Below are positions 44,847 to 53,890 of a DNA stretch of 64,000 nucleotides, one piece after another. The position numbers and the translations under genes were made by a program. The DNA is taken from positions 1-64,000 of the forward strand of contig JADCFN010000008.1 in the NCBI GenBank assembly GCA_020249505.1. Reading direction: 5' to 3'. The stretch is from Roseomonas sp. GTDB lineage: Bacteria; Pseudomonadota; Alphaproteobacteria; Acetobacterales; Acetobacteraceae. Numbering within the stretch: the first letter of the stretch is position 1; each line of letters starts with the position of its first letter. The notes below the pieces were generated by a model. The model was not told the origin of the DNA, did no database searches, and was given only the letters and a program-made list of their open reading frames with translations.

Positions 44847-46358
44847 TTAACGCGCTGACCGCGCCGCAGGATCGGCGGCACGTCCCGATGCTGCGCGCGG
44901 TGTCCCGGCGGGCGTGGGAAGAATGCCTTCTACCCTTTCCCGCAGGTAAGGGAAGAAGGGGTTGGAAGATGCGCGCATCAAGGCATCAAGGCTCATGACC
45001 AGGACACCGCTTTCCCCGCGCGGTGCAATGGCGCCAAGCCTGATGCCGAAATCATCCTGGGCAGCCGGGGCAAGCCCATAGAGCCCATCTTCCACCGGAA
45101 AGGTCAAAGCGACATGGGACAGGGAAAAGAGACCCCGTGGCCAGGCAAGGCCAAGCGCCCTTCGGGTTTCTTCCGTGCTGCCTGCCTGCGTGCTGCGTGC
45201 TTCCACCGCCGCGCCATCCGCCGCCAGATTGGTCACCAGCGTCAGGCCGAAGCCACGCGGCGCGGCAGGGATCGCCGCCAGCGCCGCATCGGCGCCGGGG
45301 GAGAGCAGCGGGCCGAAGCGTTCCTCACGATTAAGGTCGAACACCACCAGATCACTCCTGCCGGGCGGGAGTCGGGCATGCAGCGCGGTGATCACCGCGC
45401 TGGTGCTAACTGTGGAATCCACCACGGATTGAAAGGTCAGTACGGGCGGCAGCCGATCCAGCCGGCCAGAATCAGCCAGTCGGCGCAGGCGGTTCTGCAC
45501 CTCGACGGTCAATTGATGCGATTGGCGCGCGGCATTCACCGGAAAGGAATTGAATTTGAAGGGGTTGAATTCCGGCAGCACGGAAAGCCAGGCCGCGCCC
45601 GCGAAGGCCGGCAGCAGCGCCGGCAGGCCAGCCAAGCCGGCAAAACGCGCAAAAGGCGTGACACCCACCATGGGGGAGATCAGTACAAGCTGATCCGGCA
45701 AGGCAGCGCTGGCCGATTCGGCCTCTTCCAGCGCATGGCGCAACACCAGCGCCCCGCCATTGGAATAGCCCACCAGATGCAGCGGCAGGCCGGGCGCGCG
45801 GCGGCGCGCTTCCCGAACCGCAAGCCGCGTGGCCGCCGCCCATTCCGGCCAGGCAGCATCAGCAAGCCCCGCAGGCACCGTGCCATGCCCCGGCATGCGC
45901 GGCACAATCGCCAGAAAACCCGCTTCGGCATAAAGCTGTGCCAAATGGCGCATGCTGAAAGGCGTATCCGTCAGCCCATGCACCAGCACCGCAGCGCCGA
46001 GCATTGGCCCTTTGGGTTCCAGAATGATGGAGCGGTTCCAATCCTGGGCAAAGCGCGCCGGGTGGATCGCGCTTGCCGGATCATAGCGATTGGCGGGGCC
46101 GCGATCTTCCGGCGGCAGGCGTTCCGTGATCTTGGTGCGAACAAAATCAAAAGCCTTTGCTTCGGCCGCCGTGAAGCCGCGCCAATCGGTGCTATCCAAA
46201 GCCTCAGCGCTCAATTCCGGCGGCACCTTGGTATGCCAGGCGCGCAATTCAGGTCCGTGATAGACATCCCAGGCCCGCGCCGCGATCAGGATCACCAGCA
46301 GCGCCGCCAGCACAATCAAGACCCGCTTGACGAAGCGCCCAGTCCAAGAAATCAGCAT
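44847..46358 (-). CDS. Membrane-anchored alpha/beta hydrolase
   Basis: Predicted serine hydrolase of 503 residues with an N-terminal membrane anchor (VLIVLAALLVILIAARAW, about 13-31). The fold shows AAVLVHGLTDTPFSMRHLAQ (oxyanion His-Gly) and the nucleophile in LVGYSNGGALVLRHALEE. A late HV...FPV.DGLYGL segment may hold the catalytic His. The enzyme would face the periplasm. It is read into the RND adaptor gene, with only 35 bases between, so it may modify or release a compound handled by the pump. The substrate is unknown. Confidence 0.82.
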   Translation of the reverse strand: MLISWTGRFVKRVLIVLAALLVILIAARAWDVYHGPELRAWHTKVPPELSAEALDSTDWRGFTAAEAKAFDFVRTKITERLPPEDRGPANRYDPASAIHPARFAQDWNRSIILEPKGPMLGAAVLVHGLTDTPFSMRHLAQLYAEAGFLAIVPRMPGHGTVPAGLADAAWPEWAAATRLAVREARRRAPGLPLHLVGYSNGGALVLRHALEEAESASAALPDQLVLISPMVGVTPFARFAGLAGLPALLPAFAGAAWLSVLPEFNPFKFNSFPVNAARQSHQLTVEVQNRLRRLADSGRLDRLPPVLTFQSVVDSTVSTSAVITALHARLPPGRSDLVVFDLNREERFGPLLSPGADAALAAIPAAPRGFGLTLVTNLAADGAAVEARSTQAGSTEETRRALGLAWPRGLFSLSHVALTFPVEDGLYGLAPAAQDDFGIRLGAIAPRGESGVLVMSLDALMRASSNPFFPYLRERVEGILPTPAGTPRAASGRAADPAARSAR

Positions 46359-46381
46359 CCAATACCTCCGAAAGAGAGATC

Positions 46382-47410
46382 ATGAGCACCCTGCCCCGCC
46401 CCCTGATCGTTTTGCTCTCGCTCACCTGCGTGGTGATCTTGGCCTCGGCGCTGTCGGCGGCACAAGCCGTGGTGGCGCCGATTGTCTTTGCCATGTTCGC
46501 GATTGCGTTGGTCTGGCCGCTGCAAGGCGCGCTGCAACGGCGCATCCCCGCAGTGGCGGCGCTGCTCATCACCATGCTGGTGACGCTGGTAACGCTGCTG
46601 GGCTTGGCGCTGTTGGTCGCCTGGGCCTTTGGGCGGGTTGGCGCTCATATCGTGGCGAATGCAGCGCAGCTTCAGGCGTTTTACACGGCGCAGCTTGCCT
46701 GGGCAGAGGCGCGCGGGATTGATGTAGCTGGCACCTTCGCCGCGCAATTCGATGCGCGCTGGCTGGTGCGTCTTGCACAAAGCGTCTTGGCGCAGCTGCG
46801 CGGCACGCTCAGCTTCATTCTGCTGACGCTGGTGTTTGTATTGCTCGGTCTTTTGGAGGTTGGTGCGGTCAGATCGCAAATGCTGGTGCTGCGGCACAAT
46901 ACGCCGACCGCGCTGCTGCGCGCGGCGGAGCGGATCGGGGCGAAGCTGCGCGCCTATATGCTGGTGCGTACGCTGGTTTCGGTTGTCACTGGCCTGGTGG
47001 TTTGGGCCTTTGCCAGCATCATGGGGCTGGAGCTTGCCGCCGAATGGGGCGCGATTGCGCTGGTGCTGAATTACATCCCCTTCCTTGGGCCGCTGGTGGC
47101 GACGTTGTTCCCCACCTTGTTCGCGGCGTTGCAATTCGGTTCCTGGGGATCGGCGCTGATGGTTTTTGCCGGGTTGCAGGTGCTGCAATTCCTGGGCGGC
47201 AGCTATATCGAACCGCGGCTCGCGGGGCGAAATCTTGCGGTCTCCCCCTTTCTGGTGCTGGCTTCGGTCTTTATCGGCGGCTTCCTCTGGGGCGTGCCGG
47301 GCGCCTTTATCGGCCCGCCGGCGCTGATTGCCGCGCTGACGCTGTGCGAGGAATTCCTCGCAGCGCGGCCCTTCGCCGCACTTCTTTCCGGGCGGGAAGC
47401 GCGTGATTAG
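46382..47410 (+). CDS. AI-2E-family transporter
   Basis: Membrane protein of 342 residues of the AI-2E/YdiK superfamily, which includes an AI-2 exporter and Na/H antiporters. It has about eight helices and the family motif LNYIPFLGPLVATLFPTLFAAL near 250, then GSYIEPRLAGRNLAVSPFLVLAS and GFLWGVPGAFIGPPALIAALTLCEEF at the C-terminus. The start has AGAGAG seven bases upstream. It is divergent from the hydrolase gene and convergent with a patatin gene. Confidence 0.86.
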   Translation: MSTLPRPLIVLLSLTCVVILASALSAAQAVVAPIVFAMFAIALVWPLQGALQRRIPAVAALLITMLVTLVTLLGLALLVAWAFGRVGAHIVANAAQLQAFYTAQLAWAEARGIDVAGTFAAQFDARWLVRLAQSVLAQLRGTLSFILLTLVFVLLGLLEVGAVRSQMLVLRHNTPTALLRAAERIGAKLRAYMLVRTLVSVVTGLVVWAFASIMGLELAAEWGAIALVLNYIPFLGPLVATLFPTLFAALQFGSWGSALMVFAGLQVLQFLGGSYIEPRLAGRNLAVSPFLVLASVFIGGFLWGVPGAFIGPPALIAALTLCEEFLAARPFAALLSGREARD

Positions 47411-47414
47411 ACGA

Positions 47415-48437
47415 TCAAATACCTTCAAGCAGCGCATCCAGATCAAGCGAGGAATGCTTGCCAAGCGCCGCGCCGTGATCGCCGAGGAAGGCATCGCCTG
47501 CCTGCCGCCCGGCATCGCGCAGCCATTCCAGGAAAGCCCATTCGGCATTGAGCTTGGAGGAATAGCCAAGTTCCACCATCACATCATTGCGCACCATATG
47601 CAGCCGCATGCGCGCCCAGGCGGCGCCTTCGCTATCGCCCGGATCCGCCACCTTGCGGAGCAGCGCCATCATCTTGAGTTCCTTCAGCGCCACCGCGTTG
47701 AAGGAGATTTCATTGACGCGATCAAGAATATCGCGTGCGCTGCGCGGCATGCCGGGGCGGTCAATCGGGTTGATCGGTATCAGGATGGTGTCATCTGATT
47801 CCAATTCCGTGACCAAGGGCACCAGGGTGGGATTGCCGGCAAAGCCGCCATCCCAATAGGCATCCCCTTCGATCTCCACCGCCTGGAAAAGCTGCGGCAG
47901 GCAGGCGGAAGCAAGCAGCGCCTCCACGCCCAGATCGGCATTGCGGAAAATCCGCGCGCGACCGGTGCGCACATTGGTGGCTGTCACAAAAACCTTGATC
48001 GGGCCATTGCGCAGCGCGGTGAAATCAAGGCTATCGGCCAGCACATCAGCCAACGGATTGCCGCCCAGTGATGGCACATCATAGGGGGAGACCATGCGCG
48101 CCATCAGATCCATCATCAGAAAGGCGGGCGAGTTATCGAGCGTCCAGCGCCCGAGCATGATATCCACCGGGCCGCGCTGAAACGGGCTGAAGCGCGCCGC
48201 TTTTGAGACCTTGCGCCAGAAGCCCTCAAGCGCCTGGCGCGCACCTTCCCGCCCATCCCGTGCATAGCCGCAGGCCATGACGGCGGCATTCATGGCGCCG
48301 GCGGAGGTCCCGGAAATACCCTCAATCTCCAGCCAAGGTTCTTCCAGAAGCCGATCCAGCACACCCCAGGTAAAGGCGCCATGCGCGCCGCCACCCTGCA
48401 GGGCAAGGTCCACATTGACGGTCTCACGCTTGGTCAT
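47415..48437 (-). CDS. Patatin-like phospholipase, cytoplasmic type
   Basis: Acyl hydrolase of 340 residues without a signal peptide. It begins VNVDLALQGGGAHGAFTWGVLDRLLEE with the oxyanion GGGAHG, then the nucleophile GTSAGAMNAAVMACGY (GxSxG) and the catalytic Asp in YWDGGFAGNPTLVPLV. The C-terminal half fits RssA/YchK-like bacterial patatins. It is a different subfamily from the lipoprotein patatin at 37533. Its stop is four bases from that of the AI-2E gene. Confidence 0.9.
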   Translation of the reverse strand: MTKRETVNVDLALQGGGAHGAFTWGVLDRLLEEPWLEIEGISGTSAGAMNAAVMACGYARDGREGARQALEGFWRKVSKAARFSPFQRGPVDIMLGRWTLDNSPAFLMMDLMARMVSPYDVPSLGGNPLADVLADSLDFTALRNGPIKVFVTATNVRTGRARIFRNADLGVEALLASACLPQLFQAVEIEGDAYWDGGFAGNPTLVPLVTELESDDTILIPINPIDRPGMPRSARDILDRVNEISFNAVALKELKMMALLRKVADPGDSEGAAWARMRLHMVRNDVMVELGYSSKLNAEWAFLEWLRDAGRQAGDAFLGDHGAALGKHSSLDLDALLEGI

Positions 48438-48835
48438 TCAAACCTCCTTCAGGCGGGCGCAGCCGGCCAGGATGATGCCTCTGGGCGACATGCCGAGCAA
48501 AAACGTCCGATATCAACATGATCAAGATCGGGATGCAGCGCCTGATGCGGCGTAACAGGGCGCTTAATTGACGAGGCGCAGCGGCTTCTTCAAGCCATGC
48601 GCCGACTGTTCCTGGCGTGGCACATCATTCCTGGGGCTTTTTCCGGCAGGCACACGCTATCCGCCAGGGGTAAGGCGCGGGGCGTCTTGGCCCGGGGCGC
48701 CCTGTCCCACGGCCATTCCCCTTGCGCCAAGGGCGTGCCGCCTGTCCTGCCAAAGGTTAAGAAAAGCTTGGCCCGGCGCATTACCTGATGTAGTCTGTTG
48801 ACCAAGGCTGGGATGGCAAAGCGAGAACAAGGACC
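48438..48835. other. Intergenic region before the second AraC gene
   Basis: 398 bases with no supported gene. It must hold the minus-strand patatin promoter and the plus-strand AraC promoter. Overlapping open frames seen here lack start contexts and coding character. No terminator or riboswitch was recognised. Confidence 0.4.
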
Positions 48836-49933
48836 ATGATCGAGGTTGGGGGCTTCAAGGCTGCTGATCCATCGCCGATTGCCGCCGGCATCCTTCCGGG
48901 CGATCCCGCGCCGCCCTTGGCGCTGCGCTGCCTGCATGAGACCAATCGCCATTTGCCGCCTCAGCAACAATTCGACGCCTGGCGGGAAGCGAATGCAAGC
49001 TTTCTGATCCACCACAGCCCGCCCTCTCGTCCCGAAAGCTATGAGGCTGAGGCAACAACCTGGAGTTTTGGGCGCCTTGCCCTGACCAAGGCGGAGACAC
49101 CTGGCGGCGCCTATAGCCGCACGGCTGAATGCCTGCGCCGGGATGGCCTGGACCATTGGTGCTTTTCCATGGCCTTGCAGGGCAGCCGCGTGCATCGCAC
49201 GCGTGATCAGATCAGCATGATGCAGCCGGGGCAGCTCATGCTCGATTCCCTGGCACAACCCTTTGAAGTGGCGCGCACGCGGTCTTCCTGGCTGTTCCTT
49301 TACCTGCCGCGGGATTTGCTTCCGGAATCGAGCGGGCTTGCGCAGGGTTCGCGCATGCTGAACACGCCCGAAGGCCAGCTATTGGGCGAGCATTTGCGGC
49401 TGCTGGCCGCCGAATTGCCGCGCATGAATGCCGCCGAGGCTGAGCGCATGGCTGAAGCAACCCAGGCGATGATCGCGCTTGCCGTGGCCCCCGGTTCGCG
49501 CGCTGAGCAGGCGACATCAGGCCCGGTGGCGGCAGCGCAAATCATGCGGCTGCGTGCGCTGATCCGCGCCAATCTGGGCTCGGCCACCTTTGGCCCGGCG
49601 CGGCTTTGCCGGCTGGCTAGGATTTCGCGGTCTCAGCTTTACCGGCTGTTTGAAATCCATGGCGGCGTCGCGCAATGCATCCAGCGTGAACGGTTGGCGG
49701 CAGCGCATCGCGCCTTATCCAACCCGGCCGATCTGCGCAGCATTTCGGAAATCGGCGAATCGGTCGGGCTGTTTGATCCTTCAAGCTTCAGCCGGATGTT
49801 CCGCCGGAGCTATGGTATCTCGCCCCGGGAATTGCGCCTGGCGACAAGCGCGGGGACCCATTCGGCCGGCAGCCAAGTGCCGGCAGCGGCATGGAGTGCG
49901 GGAAGCTTCCCCGCCTTGCTGCGGCTGCTTTAG
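48836..49933 (+). CDS. AraC-family transcriptional regulator
   Basis: Regulator of 365 residues. The N-terminal half holds an AraC-binding-like sensor (LRRDGLDHWCFSMALQGSRVHR). The C-terminal HTH is at about 240-340 (ARLCRLARISRSQLYRLFEIHGGVAQCIQRERL ... SISEIGESVGLFDPSSFSRMFRRSYGISPREL). The sensor motif RRDGLDHW parallels LRDGCDHW in the regulator at 39589, so the two are probably paralogues. The ATG has ACAAGG seven bases upstream. No target gene can be named; the following GT61 gene is a candidate. Confidence 0.88.
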   Translation: MIEVGGFKAADPSPIAAGILPGDPAPPLALRCLHETNRHLPPQQQFDAWREANASFLIHHSPPSRPESYEAEATTWSFGRLALTKAETPGGAYSRTAECLRRDGLDHWCFSMALQGSRVHRTRDQISMMQPGQLMLDSLAQPFEVARTRSSWLFLYLPRDLLPESSGLAQGSRMLNTPEGQLLGEHLRLLAAELPRMNAAEAERMAEATQAMIALAVAPGSRAEQATSGPVAAAQIMRLRALIRANLGSATFGPARLCRLARISRSQLYRLFEIHGGVAQCIQRERLAAAHRALSNPADLRSISEIGESVGLFDPSSFSRMFRRSYGISPRELRLATSAGTHSAGSQVPAAAWSAGSFPALLRLL

Positions 49934-49988
49934 GTCGCGTGGACACTGATCTTCGCCAGAGCAAGTTTGCGGAGAGCATTATGAAAAC

Positions 49989-50012
49989 GCGGCAATTGCC
50001 GGCCGCTTTTTT
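49989..50012 (+). terminator. Probable terminator after the AraC gene
   Basis: Stem GCGGC (49989-49993) / GCCGC (50002-50006) with an 8-base loop, followed by TTTTTT (50007-50012), 56 bases after the AraC stop. Confidence 0.55.
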
Positions 50013-50314
50013 GCGTCCCGCCGAAATTGATTTGGCGTGATCAATCAAGGCTCGGCCTGATCCTGCCGACATTCCCTTGGCTTGTCGAAGTCGGTGTTTG
50101 CGTTTTGCGAAAGCCTGTTTGGTAGCATTGAAGCCCGGGGCCTCGGGCGGAAGAATTTGTTCGTCGTCTTGCCGACCAGCGCCCCATAAGATTTGAAAAT
50201 TCGTGCGGATGGCTAAGCTGGGCTGCTTCGACAGCTGATGAGGCTTTGGCCGCTTTCACCTGATCGCCGCACTATGCCATAGTATGATTTGTCGTTCACT
50301 TTGAAGTTACGCTT
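50013..50314. other. Intergenic region before the GT61 gene
   Basis: About 300 bases, visibly richer in A+T than the neighbours, with no open frame that looks coding. A weak promoter for the following gene may lie near 50281, where the sequence is AT-rich (agtatgattt). Composition and the broken gene downstream suggest acquired DNA. Confidence 0.35.
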
Positions 50315-51251
50315 ATGACCGCTACGCTACCGAATGATCCCGCTTGCGTTCAGCTTCATGATATTACCCTTGCGCCCGTGCGGTCGCCACAAGGGCCTTT
50401 CGGCCGCCATTTCTTCGGTGCCTTCGATAAGACCGGCCAGTTCATCAAGGATTTTGCCCATCCCTGGTGTGGTGTTGATGAGGTGCCTGGGGGCGCCAAT
50501 CGCGCGACTTCAGGCAAAGGCCGTCTATGGGGGCGTGGCGATGCATCATGTCGGACATTTCATTCTGGAAGGCCTTTCTCGACTGTGGTTCATGCGGCGT
50601 CATCCGGAACTCCCGATCATCTGGCACTGGATTGATCTGCCAATCCCGCACCCGGATGATCGTGGCTGGCAACGCGAATTGATCACCCTGCTTGGGCTGG
50701 GCAAGCATCGCCACATCTTTCTGCGCCAGCCCTTATTCGTGGAGCATTTGATTTTACCCTCACCAGGGTTTCGTTCGGGTGAGTTTCTGCACCCATCGCA
50801 AAGGGCTGCCCTGGGCTGCGTCACTGGTCCTGCAACAATACCGGGACGGCGCTTATGGCTCTCACGCAGTGCGCTGCCGGATCAATTCGGCCGCGTGGTG
50901 GGCGAAAATCAGATTGAGGCGCTTCTTTCCGCCCAAGGCTGGACCATCATACATCCCGAACGGGAAGCCATGCGACGTAGCGCAGAGTTTTTCCATGAAG
51001 CCGAGGTCGTTTCGGGCTTCATCGGATCTGCGTTCCATACGCTGCTACTTCATGCGGCGCCGCGGGCGCGGCTGCGTCCGGTTATCCGCCCCGGCATTCC
51101 GCTTGATGATTACAGGATGGTCGCGCAAGCCAAACAGCTTGTCTTTCAGCCGATTGAGTTTGCGATGACGGCACTCGACCAAAGGGCAAGTTGGACAAAC
51201 TTTCGGCTTGAGGCGCCGGCTGATCTCGCAAGGATTCTGACAGAGGCCTGA
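50315..51251 (+). pseudogene. GT61-family glycosyltransferase, frameshifted
   Basis: Relatives transfer sugars onto surface polysaccharide. The N-terminus reads MTATLPNDPACVQLHDITLA to EVPGG in one frame; the remainder APIARLQAKAVYGG to ILTEA at 51251 is in the next. Removing one G from the run of five at 50489-50493 joins them into one protein of about 311 residues. The second part holds the GT61 (DUF563) core: LWLSRSALPDQFGRVVGENQ, WTIIHPE and EVVSGFIGSAFHTLLLHA. The ATG at 50315 lacks a good ribosome site. It could be a true null allele or a homopolymer error. Confidence 0.75.
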
Positions 51252-51265
51252 ACAGGCGCGCTGCC

Positions 51266-51730
51266 TCACCCAATCTCAAACATCCCTTCCACTTCCACCG
51301 CCGCATCACCGGGGAGCGAAGGCACGCCAATGGTGGTCCGCGCATGGCGGCCGACATCACCAAACACTTCCACCGCCAGATCGGAAGCGCCATTCATCAC
51401 CAGCGCGTGCTGGGTGAATTCGGCCGGCGCGGCAATGAAGCCACCAAGCCGCACGACGCGCGTGACGTTATCCAAATCACCGGCAGCGGCCTTCAACTGC
51501 GCCAGCAGATTGATGAAGCAAAGCCGCGCCGCTTCGCGCCCGACTTCAATGGAAACGCCCGCGCCCAGCTTGCCAGTATAGGCAATCTTGCCATCACGCA
51601 CCGGCACCTGGCCGGAAATCACCACCAGCTTTCCGCTGATATTGAAAGGGATGTAATTCGCAATCGGTGCCGCCGGCGTTGGCAATACAATACCAAGGGC
51701 AGCAAGTTTCGCTTCGATCTTTCCGGCCAT
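51266..51730 (-). CDS. RidA/YjgF-family protein
   Basis: Small enamine/imine deaminase-type protein of 154 residues. The sequence follows the TdcF/YjgF-like YabJ group: LGIVLPTPAAPIANYIPFNISGKLVVISGQVPVRDGK, then AARLCFINLLAQLKAAAGDLDNVTRVVRLGGFIAA, and RTTIGVPSLPGDAAVEVEGMFEI with the catalytic Arg and the terminal Glu. The opening LGIVLPTPAAPIANY is typical of the larger RidA-like subfamily. It lies 25 bases downstream of the reductase-like gene and may share its transcript. Confidence 0.9.
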   Translation of the reverse strand: MAGKIEAKLAALGIVLPTPAAPIANYIPFNISGKLVVISGQVPVRDGKIAYTGKLGAGVSIEVGREAARLCFINLLAQLKAAAGDLDNVTRVVRLGGFIAAPAEFTQHALVMNGASDLAVEVFGDVGRHARTTIGVPSLPGDAAVEVEGMFEIG

Positions 51731-51755
51731 GATTCTGTTCCTTCAAAGGCGCCAA

Positions 51756-53252
51756 TTACGCTGCGGGGCGCAAATGGCGGCGCATGCGCGGCGAAGGATG
51801 CGCCGGCAATTCCAAGGGAAGCAAGGGCAGCACCGCTGCGCGCGGTTGCAGCGTTTCTTCTTCCACCGGGTCCGGCAAATCCTCACGCCCCAGATAATCG
51901 CGCGCGAGCCGACGAAACGCCCAATCCAGCACGGAAGTCGCGCGGCGAATGCCGGCATCGCCTTCTACCGCGCCGCCATGGCCGGGTGCATAGGCATAGG
52001 CATTGACGAAACTCGCCAAAGGCACGCCTTGCGCCAGGCCCAGCGATACGGCCTGCGCCAACGCCTCCATCAAAGCCCGCGTCATCGCCGCTTCGCGTGG
52101 GAGGGAGAAGGAAATCTCCCTCAAATGGCCGCGATCATCTTCAATGGCGCGCAGCGCCACGCGATTGCCGGCAATGGCCACGCGCCAGCAGCGATTAACC
52201 GGCGCATGGATCGGCCGAGGCGCAGCGCGGCGCGCTTCGGGCACATCAGCAGGGGCCGGCATGGCGGGCGGCGGCGCATCCAGGAAGGGCATCACTGCCG
52301 CTTCCATGGCACGCCGCGCCTGCGGGGCCACGGGGGCCAAAAGCCAAGCGGCGTCAACGCCCGCGCGTTCCGCCGCGCGGGTTGGCACCTGCGTCACGCG
52401 CCCATCCTCGCCGCGCGCCGGGCGACTGGCGCCTGGTGCTGGCGCAATGCCGGCGCTCTCCGCGCCCAGCAAAGCTTCCACCGCATCAGCGGGGGCCAAG
52501 GCAATGCAGCCGCGATGCCGCAAACCCGGCGAAGCCGCCGCCGCTGCCAAGGCCGCGCGGGCTGCCTTGGCCAAGCCTGGGATGGCGGTTTCCTCGGGTG
52601 GGGTTGGGCAGATCAGCGCCACGGCATGGCGCGGGCCGAAACGGGTGGCGAGGCGGCCGGATTCCGCCTCAGCCGCGCCGCGCGTCAGGCCGGCAATGGC
52701 GGCGGCGACATCGCGCGCCTCATTGCTGTCATAGCCAAGGCCGAAACCGGCCAGCAGCCCGGCCAAATCGGCAAAGCCAAGGCGCAGGCTTTCCACCTTG
52801 CCATGGCCCCAAATATCAAGCGTTTGCACCGCAAGCTGACAGGCCGCGCGATAGGCCGGCGCATCAAATCCCCCTGCCCCATCCAGAAAGGCCGGCAGGT
52901 TGAGCACAAAACGCCCCTCACCCCGCGCATCGCGCCAGATCTCGGCCCCGGGCGCGCCGCGCCGGGCCAGAATCAGGGAACGCAGGCCAGCGGCCAGGCT
53001 TTCCGCCGCATCGGCGCCATCCAGCAACCCAAGGCGCCGCCCGCGGAGCGTCAGGCGTTGAATCCAGGCTTCTGCCACGCTTGGTAGCGTGGCCGGGCCG
53101 CCCCCCGGGGCGAGCGCGGCCAGCGCCTCCCCAGCTTCATCTTCCCAAGGCGCGGGAATGGCGACAGCGCGCGGCGGCGAATCAGGATCCGCCCCCGCCT
53201 TCAAGCGCCGCAGCGCAACCCCAGCCCAGATGGTTCCGACTATTCCAGCCAT
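51756..53252 (-). CDS. NrdJ-like protein lacking the catalytic core (TSCPD domain)
   Basis: A 498-residue paralogue of the class II (B12-dependent) ribonucleotide reductase. About 105-200 resembles the NrdJ barrel segment (CQLAVQTLDIWGHGKVESLRLGFADLAGLLAGFGLGYDS ... AAAIAGLTRGAAEAESGRLA). The C-terminal 130 residues match the TSCPD end of NrdJ (WRVAIAGNRVALRAIEDDRG, ALAQAVSLGLAQGVPLASFVNAYAY, TSVLDWAFRRLARDYLGREDL). The central barrel with the thiyl-radical and redox cysteines is reduced to an Ala-rich stretch; only a few scattered cysteines remain. It cannot be an ordinary reductase. A regulatory or structural role is possible. Confidence 0.75.
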   Translation of the reverse strand: MAGIVGTIWAGVALRRLKAGADPDSPPRAVAIPAPWEDEAGEALAALAPGGGPATLPSVAEAWIQRLTLRGRRLGLLDGADAAESLAAGLRSLILARRGAPGAEIWRDARGEGRFVLNLPAFLDGAGGFDAPAYRAACQLAVQTLDIWGHGKVESLRLGFADLAGLLAGFGLGYDSNEARDVAAAIAGLTRGAAEAESGRLATRFGPRHAVALICPTPPEETAIPGLAKAARAALAAAAASPGLRHRGCIALAPADAVEALLGAESAGIAPAPGASRPARGEDGRVTQVPTRAAERAGVDAAWLLAPVAPQARRAMEAAVMPFLDAPPPAMPAPADVPEARRAAPRPIHAPVNRCWRVAIAGNRVALRAIEDDRGHLREISFSLPREAAMTRALMEALAQAVSLGLAQGVPLASFVNAYAYAPGHGGAVEGDAGIRRATSVLDWAFRRLARDYLGREDLPDPVEEETLQPRAAVLPLLPLELPAHPSPRMRRHLRPAA

Positions 53253-53417
53253 GAGGATATGCTAGGCGCGACTCGAAAGCCTGGGAAGGCGTATTTAGTG
53301 GTTTTTTGGGGGTCGACCCACAAAATCCTGTGGATAGCTTGGCCAGCGTTTAGCTTTTGCGTGACCCGCGCGGCTGTGCGATTATGCGCGACGTTTCGCT
53401 TGCACCGGGAAGCCGCC

Positions 53418-53759
53418 ATGCAGTTGCTCAGTACGCTGTTTATCCGCCTCACCAGCCGCAAGGTTGGGCAGGACCGCTTTGGCAATACCTATTGGGAAGC
53501 CCGCAGCCGGCGCGATTCCTATGGCAGACCCATGCGGCGGGTGCTTTTCGCGAAGGAAGTACAGGCCTCTGCCGTGCCGGCGGAATGGTGGGGCTGGCTG
53601 CACCACACCACGGAACAACCCCTGCCGGAGGACGCGCCGCGCCGCCCCTGGCAGAAGGAACACCGCCCGAATATGACCGGCACGTCGGAAGCCTGGCGGC
53701 CAGTGAACCCGGCGGCGAGCCGCGGCGGGGATTACGAAGCCTGGACGCCGGGGCGCTAG
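53418..53759 (+). CDS. NADH:ubiquinone oxidoreductase subunit NDUFA12
   Basis: Complex I accessory subunit (B17.2 family) of 113 residues, kept in alphaproteobacteria and mitochondria. The motifs VGQDRFGNTYWEAR, RRVLFAKEVQASAVPAEWWGWLHHTTEQPL and HRPNMTGTSEAWRP are clear. The ATG at 53418 is chosen because homology begins there (MQLLSTLFIRLTSRKVG); the open frame above is intergenic. It is divergent from the NrdJ-like gene and followed after 131 bases by mlaD, an order common in the group. Confidence 0.93.
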   Translation: MQLLSTLFIRLTSRKVGQDRFGNTYWEARSRRDSYGRPMRRVLFAKEVQASAVPAEWWGWLHHTTEQPLPEDAPRRPWQKEHRPNMTGTSEAWRPVNPAASRGGDYEAWTPGR

Positions 53760-53838
53760 TGGTGCGATCCATGCTGATCTTCCCCGCCCCGGGAATACCC
53801 CCGCGCACCACTAGCCGAATGTTTGGCGGGCCGATTCA

Positions 53839-53865
53839 CGCTGCTGTCGGAAACCGACAGCAGCG
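53839..53865 (+). promoter_or_regulatory. Strong hairpin before mlaD
   Basis: CGCTGCTGTCGG (53839-53850) pairs perfectly with CCGACAGCAGCG (53854-53865) around AAA. No T tract follows (atcggacc), and the ATG of mlaD is 26 bases on. It may be a mRNA processing or stabilising structure, or a read-through attenuator. Confidence 0.5.
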
Positions 53866-53890
53866 ATCGGACCTTTAGACGGCCCGTCTC

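Noticed and set aside
46352-47569. 405-codon minus-strand open frame
   Set aside because: It is the complement of the AI-2E transporter gene; the translation is Gln/Arg/His-rich without any family signature.
50041-50259. 72-codon minus-strand open frame before the GT61 gene
   Set aside because: No ribosome site, Arg/Ser-rich translation with no motif, and it lies in an A/T-richer spacer.
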